A stretch of 64,000 nucleotides of DNA from CAZQFV01 sp964613665 (GTDB lineage Bacteria; Chloroflexota; Chloroflexia; DTKN01): assembly GCA_964613665.1 (NCBI GenBank), contig CAZTIG010000002.1, positions 62,001 through 126,000 of the forward strand, given 5' to 3'. Under the pieces are notes generated by a model. That model saw nothing but the letters and a program-made list of their open reading frames with translations, had not been told where the DNA came from and did no database searches. Below are positions 31,843 through 40,016 of the stretch, one piece after another. The number at the start of each line of letters is the position of its first letter. Position 1 is the first letter of the stretch. Made by a program: the position numbers and the translations under genes.

Positions 31843-33182
31843 CAGGTGGACTCCAGGTAGGTCTGCCGTTCCCAGGGATGCACGTGCAGGTCATAGGCGG
31901 CCATCTCCGCGCGCTTGACCTTGGCGAACTCGGCAGCGATCACCGGTCCCAGGGCGGCACCGATGCACGCGTCGGCCTCCAGCGCGACCAGCGCCTCGGA
32001 CAGCGAGCGGGGCAGCAACGGCAGGCCGCGCGCCGCCGCCTCCACATTGGTCAGGTGGCCGACGTCCTCCTCCACTGCCGCGGGCGGCTCGGCCCGCTGC
32101 CGGATGCCGTCCAGACCGGCCGCCAGGACGGCCGTTAGGAAGAGAAAGGGGTTGGCCGTGCAGTCGCCGGAGCGGAACTCCAGGTGACGGCGGCGGCCCA
32201 TGCCGGGGATGCGCACCAGCGCGGCCCGGTTGCCCACGCCCCAGCAAATGTGCGCCGGTGACCACGAGCCCGGCAGCAGGCGCTTGTAGGAGTTGACGGT
32301 GGGCGAACCGATGCCGGCCAGGGCCGGAGCGTGGCCCAGCAGACCGGCCAGGAAGTGCCGGCCGAGCACCGAGAGGGGCGCGCTTTCCTCCTGCCCGGCA
32401 CTCATGTCGCGCTGCCCGTCGGCGTCCCAGAGGCTCACGTGCAGGTGCAGGCCGTTGCCTGGCAGGTGCGCGTACGGTTTGGGCATGAAGCTGGCGATCC
32501 AGCCGGCCTGCCGCGCCAGGGCCCGCACCACCTCCTTGAACGTCAGGTAGTCGTCCACCGCCTTCATGGGCGCGGCGTGGCGCGTCGTCGCCTCGTACTG
32601 GCCGGGGCCGTACTCCTTGCCCAACTGCTCCACCTCCACGCCCATGTCGTGCAGGCAGCCGATTACCCGCTGCCACAGGTCATAGTGCCGCTCCAGGCCG
32701 GCCACGGTAAACATGCCGTCCTGGTCGGCCGGGCGGTACTCGCCCTCGCCACTGGGGACAAAGAGGGTAAACTCGGCCTCGAACCCAACCTGGACCGTCA
32801 GGCCTGCCTGGGCATAGGCGTCAACCATCTGCTCCAGCCGCGTGCGCGGACAGCCCTCCCAGGGGGCGCCGCCGTTCGCCCGCAGGAATGCGTGCACCCG
32901 CGCGGTGGCCGCGTGGTAGGGCACTATGGCGTAGCTGGTCGGGTCGGGGACGGCAAGCATGTCCCCCGTGTGTGCCAGGAATACCGACCCCTCCGCCATG
33001 TGGTCCTGGAGGTCAAAATCCAGGTTGGCGCGGGCAAAGACCACACCCCGCTCGATGGCGCCGGCGAACCGTTCCCGTGGGATCGTCTTGGCACACGATC
33101 GGCCGCTGTAGTCGTGGTAGATCACCCAGAGGTGCTCGATCCCATCGCGCTCGAGCCGTTCGAGAAGCTGGGCCTGGTCCAT
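31842..33182 (-). CDS. Glutamine synthetase-family ligase (GlnA-like, gamma-glutamyl ligase)
   Basis: 446 aa. Active-site features of the GS fold: VGFEAEFTLFV, KEYGPGQYEATTRHA, GNGLHLHVSLWDADG, NSYKRLLPGSWSPAHICWG, and RRRHLEFRSGDCTANPFL. The context, an importer plus FluG-type amidohydrolase, argues for gamma-glutamylation of an imported amine (as in PuuA/GlnT pathways) rather than ammonia assimilation. Start at 33182 with AAAGGAGG; it overlaps the livM stop by one base. No adenylylation-site Tyr assigned. Confidence 0.9.
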   Translation of the reverse strand: MDQAQLLERLERDGIEHLWVIYHDYSGRSCAKTIPRERFAGAIERGVVFARANLDFDLQDHMAEGSVFLAHTGDMLAVPDPTSYAIVPYHAATARVHAFLRANGGAPWEGCPRTRLEQMVDAYAQAGLTVQVGFEAEFTLFVPSGEGEYRPADQDGMFTVAGLERHYDLWQRVIGCLHDMGVEVEQLGKEYGPGQYEATTRHAAPMKAVDDYLTFKEVVRALARQAGWIASFMPKPYAHLPGNGLHLHVSLWDADGQRDMSAGQEESAPLSVLGRHFLAGLLGHAPALAGIGSPTVNSYKRLLPGSWSPAHICWGVGNRAALVRIPGMGRRRHLEFRSGDCTANPFLFLTAVLAAGLDGIRQRAEPPAAVEEDVGHLTNVEAAARGLPLLPRSLSEALVALEADACIGAALGPVIAAEFAKVKRAEMAAYDLHVHPWERQTYLEST

Positions 33183-34264
33183 CAGGGCCCTCCTTTCGAG
33201 GCGAGTTTCGACCTGTCTTCCGCGGCGAGCCCGGTCCCGCCAGGGCGAGGCCAGCGCACCTCGCGGCCGGCCATGATGCCGGCCGGCCGCCAGATCAGGA
33301 TGGCGATCATCGCCACCGCCAGGAAGACCTCGGTGAAGCCGACCAGCGTGTTGGGCAGGACCTGGGCGATGTTGACGGCGTTCTCCACTGCCCGCAAGCC
33401 CTCGTAGATCGCCGTGACCGCTACCGTTCCCACCACCGCCCCGGCCACGCTGTGGGTCCCGCCGATGATCAGCATAGCCACCACCAGGAAGGTCTGCGTC
33501 AGGTAGAAGGCGATGGGCGAGAAGGAGGTGATGAAATGGGCATACAGCCCTCCCCCCAACCCCACGAGAAAGGCACTGAGGACAAAGGCGACCCAGCGCA
33601 CGATGACGACGTTCGTGCCCAGACAGGCCGCGGCGTGCTCCTGGTCGCGCGAGGCGCGCAACTGGAGACCCAGGGAGGTCTCCTTGAACCAGTAGGCCAT
33701 GCCAAGGCCGAGCAGGGCCATCCCCGCTGCCAGCCAGAGCGTGGTAGCCCGGTCCAGGCCGAAGATGGTCCGCGGACCGTTGGTCACCTGACTCCAATTG
33801 ATCAGGACGGTGTGGATGATGACCAACAGCGAGAAGGTGGCGATCACTGCGGCAGCCCCAGAGAGCCGCATCAGGGGCAGGCCGATGACGGCGGCCACCA
33901 CGGCTGCCGCCGTGGCCCCCAGCAGCAGTGCCAGCAGCAGCGGCAGATGCACCTCGGTCAGGACGGGGTAGAGGTTCGGCAGCGCCTGTGCCTTGGCTGC
34001 CGGCGACATGGAGAAGAGCGCGGTGGCATAGGCCCCGATGCCCATGAAGCCCACATGGGCGAACGAAAGCAGGCCGGAGTTGCCGATAAAGAGCTGCAGG
34101 CCCAACACCACGAGCAGGTTGATGAACATGACCGTGACGATGCGCTGGACGATCACGTTGCCCAGCAGGTCTACGGCGAACGTGATTGCCAGGAGCGGCA
34201 CAACCAGCACGGCCAGCGGGAATAGACCCCGCGCCCATTCGCCATACCACGCCCGGTGTGCCAT
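33182..34264 (-). CDS. livM: Branched-chain amino acid-type ABC permease LivM
   Basis: 360 aa, about nine to ten TM helices. Family stretch NSGLLSFAHVGFMGIGAYA and the later cytoplasmic loop GLQLRASRDQEHAAACLGTN, followed by LSAFLVGLGGGLYAHFITS. It forms the heteromeric membrane channel with LivH. Start overlaps livH stop (TGATG). The C-terminus ends about 20 residues after the last TM. Confidence 0.92.
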   Translation of the reverse strand: MAHRAWYGEWARGLFPLAVLVVPLLAITFAVDLLGNVIVQRIVTVMFINLLVVLGLQLFIGNSGLLSFAHVGFMGIGAYATALFSMSPAAKAQALPNLYPVLTEVHLPLLLALLLGATAAAVVAAVIGLPLMRLSGAAAVIATFSLLVIIHTVLINWSQVTNGPRTIFGLDRATTLWLAAGMALLGLGMAYWFKETSLGLQLRASRDQEHAAACLGTNVVIVRWVAFVLSAFLVGLGGGLYAHFITSFSPIAFYLTQTFLVVAMLIIGGTHSVAGAVVGTVAVTAIYEGLRAVENAVNIAQVLPNTLVGFTEVFLAVAMIAILIWRPAGIMAGREVRWPRPGGTGLAAEDRSKLASKGGP

Positions 34265-35224
34265 CAGATGCGCTCCGTGGAACGGGTGGCCCGCATCAGG
34301 CCCTGGGGCCGGAACAGCAGGACCAGGATGACGATGCTAAAGACAAAGACCTGCCGAAAGTCCAGCAGGTACTGCGGCAGCGCCAACTGCAGGCCCACGG
34401 TGAGCAGCCCCAGGAGATACCCGCCCACGACGGCGCCGGTTAGGCTGTCCATGCCGCCGATGACTGTAGCGATAAAGGCGATCAGGATGGGGGAGGCCCC
34501 GATCGTCGGCACGACCGAGCCGATGCGGCCGACCCAGAAGATGGCCACTACGCCGGCCAGGCAGCCGCTGATGGCAAAGGCCGTGGCGATCACCGCATTG
34601 GCGCGGACGCCGAGCACGCGGGCCATGGTGAAGTCGTCGGCCGCAGCCCTCAGGGCGATACCCAGGAACGTGCGCCGCAGGAACAGGACCAGCAGCCCCA
34701 TCAGGACAAGGCTGGCGACGATGCTCAACAGGTTGCTCTTGGAGATGGTGATCTCTCCCAGAGTCCAGGTCTCGCCGAAAAAGCCCGGCAGTTTCACGGC
34801 CTTGGGCCGTGGAGAGATCGCCAACAGGGCCACGTTCTGCAGCAGCGTGCTCACGGCGAAGGATGTGATCAATAGCGTGTTGCCTGAGGCCTGGCGGACC
34901 GGACGGAAGGCAACGCGCTCCAGCAGCAGGCTGGACACGATCGCCGCGGTCACGCTGATCAGCGCGGCGACGGCCCAGGGAAGTGGCCCCGCTCCCAGGA
35001 CGAGCAGCGTGTAGCTGGCCACCATCACCATCTCACCGTAGGCAAAGTTCACCAGCCGCAGGATACCGTAGACGATGGCCAGCCCCAGGGCCATGAGCGA
35101 GATCGGAAGAGCGTCGTGTAGGGAAAGTGTGGTGTTGGCGNNNNNNNNNNGAGGCGCGGTCGAGCGACAGGTAGTCGAGGCCGACGTTGATCAGGAACTG
35201 CAGGACGTCGTTCAGCGAGATCAT
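34264..35224 (-). CDS. livH: Branched-chain amino acid-type ABC permease LivH, interrupted by an assembly artefact
   Basis: The N-terminus (MISLNDVLQFLINVGLDYLS, 35224 downward) and the remainder (MALGLAIVYGILRLVNFAYG onward to 34264) are separated by an adapter remnant and ten Ns. Removing 35100-35166 joins the two at a shared GAGCG and restores one frame of 297 aa reading LDYLSLMALGLAIVYG, the usual LivH length. Later family features: FRPVRQASGNTLLIT, GIALRAAADDFTMARVLGVR, VIGGMDSLTGAVVGGYLLG. So the gene is very probably intact in the organism. The start overlaps the livF stop (ATGA). Confidence 0.88.
35100..35166. other. Illumina adapter remnant plus 10-N scaffold gap
   Basis: AGATCGGAAGAGCGTCGTGT (35100-35119) followed by AGGGAAAGTGT is the reverse complement of the TruSeq read-1 adapter. 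Then 10 N (35141-35150) and about 16 further bases. Excising 67 bases here repairs livH in frame. Not biological. Confidence 0.93.
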
Positions 35225-35958
35225 GGCGTCGTTCCTTCCGCCCGCCGGTCTGGGGAGCCCCCCAGGTAGGCGCCGGTGATGTCCACGTGCCGCTGCAGCT
35301 CCGCGGCCGTGTCGGCGTACTCGATCCGCCCGGTGTTGAGCAAGTAGACGCGGTCGGCAACCTCCAGCGTTCGCTCCACATTCTGCTCGACGAGCAGGAT
35401 CGTGACCCCGTCCCCGTGCAGCTGGGCGATCAGTTGGAACACCTGCTCCACCAGGAGCGGCGCCAGGCCCAGGGAAGGCTCGTCCAGCATCAGCAGCTTG
35501 GGTCGGGCCAGCAGCGCCCGGGCAATGGCCAGCTGTTGCTGCTCGCCCCCCGAGAGCGTCCCTCCCAACTGGTTGAAGCGCTGGCCGAGAATGGGAAAGC
35601 GCTCACAGAGCCCGGCAATGTCGCGCTGGATGCCGGCACGGTCGCGGCGCGTGGCCGCCCCCAGACGCAGGTTCTCGCCCACCGTCAGGCCGGCAAAGAT
35701 GCGCCGTCTCTCGGGCACGAGAGAGATACCGCGTCGAACGATGTCCTCCGGTGTCCGGCCGGCGATCCTGTCCCCCTGCCAAGTAATCTGGCCACGCAGC
35801 GGCTTGATGATGCCGGCGATGGTGTTGAGCGTGGTAGTCTTGCCGGCCCCGTTGACACCGATCAGCGCCACCAGCTCGCCCGGCGACACCTCCAGCGAGA
35901 TGCCGTGCAGCGCGACGACGGGCCCATAGCCAGCCGAGACATCGTCAAGCACCAGCAT
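35221..35958 (-). CDS. livF: Branched-chain amino acid-type ABC ATPase LivF
   Basis: 245 aa. Walker A IGVNGAGKTTTLNTIAG, signature LSGGEQQQLAIARALLARPK, Walker B LLMLDEPSLGLAPLL, and the LivF-typical ERRRIFAGLTVGENL and ILLVEQNVERTLEVADRVYL. It energises the importer with LivG. The ATG at 35958 overlaps the livG end by 14 nt. Confidence 0.93.
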   Translation of the reverse strand: MLVLDDVSAGYGPVVALHGISLEVSPGELVALIGVNGAGKTTTLNTIAGIIKPLRGQITWQGDRIAGRTPEDIVRRGISLVPERRRIFAGLTVGENLRLGAATRRDRAGIQRDIAGLCERFPILGQRFNQLGGTLSGGEQQQLAIARALLARPKLLMLDEPSLGLAPLLVEQVFQLIAQLHGDGVTILLVEQNVERTLEVADRVYLLNTGRIEYADTAAELQRHVDITGAYLGGSPDRRAEGTTP

Positions 35959-36694
35959 GCCCGCCCCCCCGTGCGGAACCGAGATAGGCACTGACGACCT
36001 GCGGGTCCTGGCAGACCTCCTGCGGCGTGCCCTCGCCGATCGTGCGGCCGTGGTTGAGCACATGCAAGCGCCCGCACAGACGCATCACCAGCCGCAGGTC
36101 GTGCTCGATCACCAGCATGCCGCAGCCGTGCCGGGCCGGGAGCGCGCCGAGCAGGCGCAGCAGGTCGTCGCTCTCCAGCTCGTTCAGGCCGGCCGCCGGC
36201 TCGTCCAACAGCAGGTAGCGGGGCGTCATCGCCAGGGCCCGGGCGATCTCCACCCGCCGCTCGTGGCCGAACGGCAACGCCCCGGCGGGAAGCTCGGCCA
36301 GCGCTTCCACCCCCAGGTCGGCCAGTGCGCCGAGCGCCCGCCGCCGGGCCCGGCGGCGGCCCAGTCCCATGCCCACCGCGGCTACCTCGACGTTCTCCAG
36401 GACGGTCAGCTCCCGGAAGAGCTTGACGGTCTGGAAGGTGCGGCTGATGCCCTGGCGGGCGATCCGATGAGGCGGCCAGGCGGTTATGTCTACTCCGTCC
36501 ACGACCGTGCGGCCGGCCGTCGGCTTAAGCAGGCCGGTGACGACGTTGACCAGGGTGGTCTTGCCGGAGCCGTTGGGGCCGATCACCCCCACGATCTCGC
36601 CTGGCCGCACCGTCAGGCTGACACCGTCGACGGCCCGTAGACCGGCAAAGTCCTTGACCAGGTTGCTGATAACCAACCCCGCCTGCCGTGCCAA
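35945..36694 (-). CDS. livG: Branched-chain amino acid-type ABC ATPase LivG
   Basis: 249 aa. Walker A IGPNGSGKTTLVNVVTG, LivG-typical signature LPFGHERRVEIARALAMTP, Walker B YLLLDEPAAGLNELE, then LVIEHDLRLVMRLCGRLHVL. I favour the TTG at 36694 (GAGGGTG about 7 nt upstream; gives the normal 250-aa family length). The in-frame ATG at 36808 has no ribosome site and would add 38 low-complexity residues, but cannot be excluded. Confidence 0.9.
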   Translation of the reverse strand: MARQAGLVISNLVKDFAGLRAVDGVSLTVRPGEIVGVIGPNGSGKTTLVNVVTGLLKPTAGRTVVDGVDITAWPPHRIARQGISRTFQTVKLFRELTVLENVEVAAVGMGLGRRRARRRALGALADLGVEALAELPAGALPFGHERRVEIARALAMTPRYLLLDEPAAGLNELESDDLLRLLGALPARHGCGMLVIEHDLRLVMRLCGRLHVLNHGRTIGEGTPQEVCQDPQVVSAYLGSARGGGHAGA

Positions 36695-36808
36695 ACCGTC
36701 ACCCTCGCCGGCCGCTCCGGCAGTCGCCGTCCCAGATTCCCGGCGCGCAGATCCGGCGCAGGGGATCGGGTTCCAGAGGTCGGTGCACTCGTTGCGACCC
36801 TCGTCCAT

Positions 36809-37085
36809 GCGATACCAACGTAGAGGCGCAAAACACAGAAGAACTCAAAGTCTACGGGTTGCCGGTAGCGCGATAGCCCTGGCCTTCTCCGCGCCTCCGC
36901 GGCAAAAGGGAGCGCCCTTGCTGGAGGCCATGTTCCGTGCCGGCGCGCACCAAGAAACGATCTCCGAACCACCAGGACACAAGGACACGATGTCGACAAG
37001 GGTTCTCTATCGTCCTCGTCTTGGTAACCCTGTGCCCTGGTGGTTCGTTCCTCCTGATGGCTTGGGGGTCAATCCGAGATCGTTC
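36809..37085. other. Intergenic stretch between SBP and livG with decayed simple-repeat text
   Basis: No ORF or clear promoter. It contains imperfect copies of the 'CACAGAAGAACTC', 'CTCCGCGCCTCCGCGGCAAA' and 'ACCACCAGGACACAAGGACAC' low-complexity families that recur in this genome. Confidence 0.5.
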
Positions 37086-38294
37086 CTAGGGCTCGGGCAC
37101 TTCCTGGGGCAGTATCCAACCGGCGAAGGAAGTCTTGCCCTGGTGCAGCTTGACGATGGCGACCGACTTGCTGGGGAAGTGGCCTTCCGCCGCGCTGTTC
37201 CAGCGCAGCTTCCCGGACAGCAGGCTGAACTCGGTGCTCTCCATCGCCCGCGCTACCGCGGCGCTGTCGGTCGTACCGGCCTTTTCGATGGACTGGGCCA
37301 GCACGTAGACCGCGTCCCAGCCGAGGAGGATGAAGGCGTTGTCCGGGGCCGCTCCGTACTCGGCCTTGTACAGGTCGACAAAGTGCACGACGTCCGCGCC
37401 CCCCTCGGGCCCCAGCCAGCCGTGGGTGGAGAAGTAGATGTCATTTCCGTACGTGCCCAGGGCGTCCCAGAACTCGGCCGTGTCGTAACAGTCGCCACCC
37501 ATGATCGGGGCAGTGATGCCCGCGGCGCGCGACTGGCGCACGATCGTGCCGAGGTCCGGCATGTACGAGGAGATGAAGATGACGTCGGGCTTGGTCGACA
37601 ATGCCTGGATGCGCTGGATCTGGGCAGAAAAGTCCTGGTCACCCTGCATGTAGGTGTCCTCGCCGAGGATCTTGCCTCCCAGCGTTCGAAAGTGCTGGGT
37701 AAAGTAGCGACCCAGGGAGAGGCTATAGTCGATGGAGGTGTCGGTCACCACGTAGGCGTTCCGCCAGCCCATCGTCTTGTAGGCAAACTCGGCCGCCGCC
37801 GAGCTCATGGTGTTGTTCCACATACCCAGGGTGAACTGCAGATCGCCCAGGGTCTGCGAACCGTAGAGCGGGGAGGTTGCACCTGGCGAAAGGCCGACGA
37901 GGCCGGCTTCCTGAGCCGCCTGGCTGGCCGGCCCACCGACATCAAAGTCGCTGGGAGCGATGATGAACTGGGCGCCCTGCGAGATCAGCTGCAGGGCCAC
38001 GTTGCCCACGGTCGCCGGGTCGCTCTTGCCGTCGAGCTCGATGATCTTGAGCGGGCGGCCCAGGACCCCCCCGGCCTTGTTGATCTCTTTCACCGCCAAC
38101 AGGGCGCCGCTGCGCGGCGGCTGGTCGTAGGCCGCCATCCAACCCGTGGCGTTGAAGACGGCACCGATGACGATAGGTTCCGTGGGCTGCGGTCCGGATG
38201 CGGTCGGCTCCGCCGCCGGACCACAGCTCGAGAGCAACATGCCGATCAGGAGCAGTACGAGACCACACGATGCAGACCTGTTTCTCTTGCCCAT
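37086..38294 (-). CDS. ABC substrate-binding lipoprotein (amino acid/urea/amide type)
   Basis: 402 aa. Signal peptide with lipobox LLSSCG (Cys near residue 24), then a periplasmic-binding fold type I (Peripla_BP_6): IVIGAVFNATGWMAAYDQPP, AAVKEINKAGGVLG-like helix, LVGLSPGATSPLYGSQ, and YFTQHFRTLGGKILGEDTYM. It delivers ligand to LivHM. It sits between the XRE-DctP regulator and livG. Start at 38294 with GAGGAGAG. No clear promoter of its own: a TTGACT at 38397-38392 has no matching -10. Confidence 0.9.
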   Translation of the reverse strand: MGKRNRSASCGLVLLLIGMLLSSCGPAAEPTASGPQPTEPIVIGAVFNATGWMAAYDQPPRSGALLAVKEINKAGGVLGRPLKIIELDGKSDPATVGNVALQLISQGAQFIIAPSDFDVGGPASQAAQEAGLVGLSPGATSPLYGSQTLGDLQFTLGMWNNTMSSAAAEFAYKTMGWRNAYVVTDTSIDYSLSLGRYFTQHFRTLGGKILGEDTYMQGDQDFSAQIQRIQALSTKPDVIFISSYMPDLGTIVRQSRAAGITAPIMGGDCYDTAEFWDALGTYGNDIYFSTHGWLGPEGGADVVHFVDLYKAEYGAAPDNAFILLGWDAVYVLAQSIEKAGTTDSAAVARAMESTEFSLLSGKLRWNSAAEGHFPSKSVAIVKLHQGKTSFAGWILPQEVPEP

Positions 38295-38475
38295 GGATGC
38301 TCTCCTCTCTGGCGTATCGTCGACCACCTGCCGATTGACCTCTGCCCAACCTGCCGGGCTGCGCCCGACGTACCCAGGGGGACTGCGCAGAAGTCAACCT
38401 GTGCGAACCGAACCAGTCTGCGCCATCATGCTCCGTCGGGACCTCCTTTCTGCGATTACGAGCCACGGTCTCGGG

Positions 38476-39615
38476 CTACAGCGCCTTGATCTGGCGATAC
38501 AGCTGGCGTGTCAGCAGACCATCCGCGCAGATTCCGGCGATTGCCGTTTCGAACGCGGTTCGCCAAGCCTGCTGATCGGGGTGGATCACGGGGACACCGA
38601 ACTCCCTGCTCAGGCGCTCCAAGTCGCCGGCCGTCCTTTCGCGGGCCAACGCCGTGCAGTCTTCGCCTGCCTCTGCGGCGGCCTCGGCCAGCACGTTCTG
38701 GATGTCCAGCGGCAGCGCGCGGTACTCGCGGTCGCTGATGGCGATGGTCAGGTTCAACGTGTAGCCGGTGTGGAGCAGGGTGGCGTAGCGGGCCACCTCG
38801 TACACTTGGGTCGACAGGAAGTAGGCCGCCGGGACCAAGAAGGCATCGACCTGCCCGCGCTGAAAGGCCTGGTAGACATCCGGCCACTCGACGACCACGG
38901 CCCGGGCCCCCAGGGCGTGGCGCAGGGCGACAGCGGCTCGGGACGGGTAACTGCGCAGGTTGCGGCCGGCCAGCTCTGCCGGCGAGAACAGGGGCTGTGT
39001 GGCAAAGAGCAGCTCGAAGGATCCGCACTCCCAATTCGACGCGGGGTTGATCACGCGGATACCCTTTTCCAGAAGCTTCTGCCAGATGTGCTTCTCGGCG
39101 ATGCCGCTTTGCAGGAAACGATGATACTGAGCGCGGTCGGCGAAGAAATACGGCAGAAAGACCGGGCCGCATATCTCGGCGTACGCCTCGAAGCTCAGCG
39201 GCTCGTCGATGTACATGTGGATCGGGCCATCGAGGAGAGCGTCCAGCTGCTCGCCCGGCGTGCCTAGCTCGGCACAGTGATAGATGCGCAGCTTGATCTC
39301 GCCGGCGGTCTTGGCCTCCACGAGCTGGGCGAAGCGGGCGGCAGACTGCCCGCCGATGGTCGTGCGGTGGATCACCATGCCCAGGGAGCGGGCCCTGCCG
39401 GTGTCCTCCTGGAAGAAATAGGCCATCGGCCGCCCGAGGGCGGCGCTCAGCCGACGCAGGGTGGGGATCGTGGGCGTGACCGTGCCCCGCTCGATGTCCG
39501 ACAGATGGCTCGTCGGCAATCCTGTGCGGACCGACAGGTCCAATTGGCGCAGGCCCAGGGCTTTGCGTGCCGCGCGCACGCGGTAGCCGACCCAATCGGA
39601 CTGCGTCTCGGCCAT
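38476..39615 (-). CDS. XRE-family regulator fused to a TRAP (DctP-like) ligand-binding domain
   Basis: 379 aa. Residues 8-65 are a helix-turn-helix of the XRE type (RAARKALGLRQLDLSVRTGL; LSDIERGTVTPTIPTLRRLS). Residues 80-375 form a DctP-like solute-binding domain (AARFAQLVEAKTAGEIKLRI; GTPGEQLDALLDGPIHMYID; FFADRAQYHRFLQSGIAEKH; YQAFQRGQVDAFLVPAAYFL), normally a secreted TRAP component. There is no signal peptide, so it is a cytoplasmic one-component ligand sensor. A carboxylate-bearing ligand is expected, since TRAP receptors usually use an Arg clamp. It heads the importer/ligase operon, so it probably controls it. Confidence 0.85.
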   Translation of the reverse strand: MAETQSDWVGYRVRAARKALGLRQLDLSVRTGLPTSHLSDIERGTVTPTIPTLRRLSAALGRPMAYFFQEDTGRARSLGMVIHRTTIGGQSAARFAQLVEAKTAGEIKLRIYHCAELGTPGEQLDALLDGPIHMYIDEPLSFEAYAEICGPVFLPYFFADRAQYHRFLQSGIAEKHIWQKLLEKGIRVINPASNWECGSFELLFATQPLFSPAELAGRNLRSYPSRAAVALRHALGARAVVVEWPDVYQAFQRGQVDAFLVPAAYFLSTQVYEVARYATLLHTGYTLNLTIAISDREYRALPLDIQNVLAEAAAEAGEDCTALARERTAGDLERLSREFGVPVIHPDQQAWRTAFETAIAGICADGLLTRQLYRQIKAL

Positions 39616-39690
39616 CGGACCCCCGCGTAATCTGCCCGGGCAGAAGAATTACCCGGCACATCGATGGAGGAACGCGTCAGGTCCATCACG

Positions 39691-39733
39691 AGTTCTAGAG
39701 AAGTATTATACCATGCCCCGGCCCAGGGGTCAA
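39691..39733 (-). promoter_or_regulatory. Promoter of the XRE-DctP gene with nearby inverted repeat
   Basis: TTGACC (39733-39728), 17 bp, TATAAT (39710-39705) on the minus strand. Just downstream at the likely start, ACTTCTCTAGAACT (39704-39691) is an imperfect inverted repeat and could be the autoregulatory site. Confidence 0.65.
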
Positions 39734-39941
39734 GAGGGAGTCCCTAGATATACCCCGACCGAAATCGCCCCGGCCGCCGGCCCGGGTAGATCGGCCCCAG
39801 CCGACCCCCGCGCCCACCGCCCGCCCGCCAGTCACGCCCCCTGTCATCCCCTGGTCCCGTTCCGCACTCCCGGGTCTCCCTGCCCCGTGTTCCTTGTCCC
39901 TTCTTGCATCCTGTTTCTTGCCTCTTGCTTCCTGCCCCCGG

Positions 39942-39970
39942 TTGACTTGCCTCCCACTCTCAGGTAGAAT
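39942..39970 (+). promoter_or_regulatory. Promoter of the cyclase operon
   Basis: TTGACT (39942-39947), 17 bp, TAGAAT (39965-39970). The start is expected near 39977. The upstream 39740-39940 contains only C/T-rich simple sequence (TTCCTTGTCCCTTCTTGCATC type). Confidence 0.65.
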
Positions 39971-40016
39971 GGCCCCGTCGTGGCCATCGCTGTCCAGTGC
40001 CAAGAGGTACCTGCCC

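Noticed and set aside
33183..34250. Long extension of the glutamine synthetase-like frame upstream of 33182
   Set aside because: It is out of frame with, and lies over, livM, which has clear homology. The GS start at 33182 has a strong ribosome site.
38393..38430. Eleven-codon leader peptide before the substrate-binding protein gene
   Set aside because: It has a good AAAGGAGG, but the peptide shows no regulatory residue run and the spacing is long. Too weak to list.
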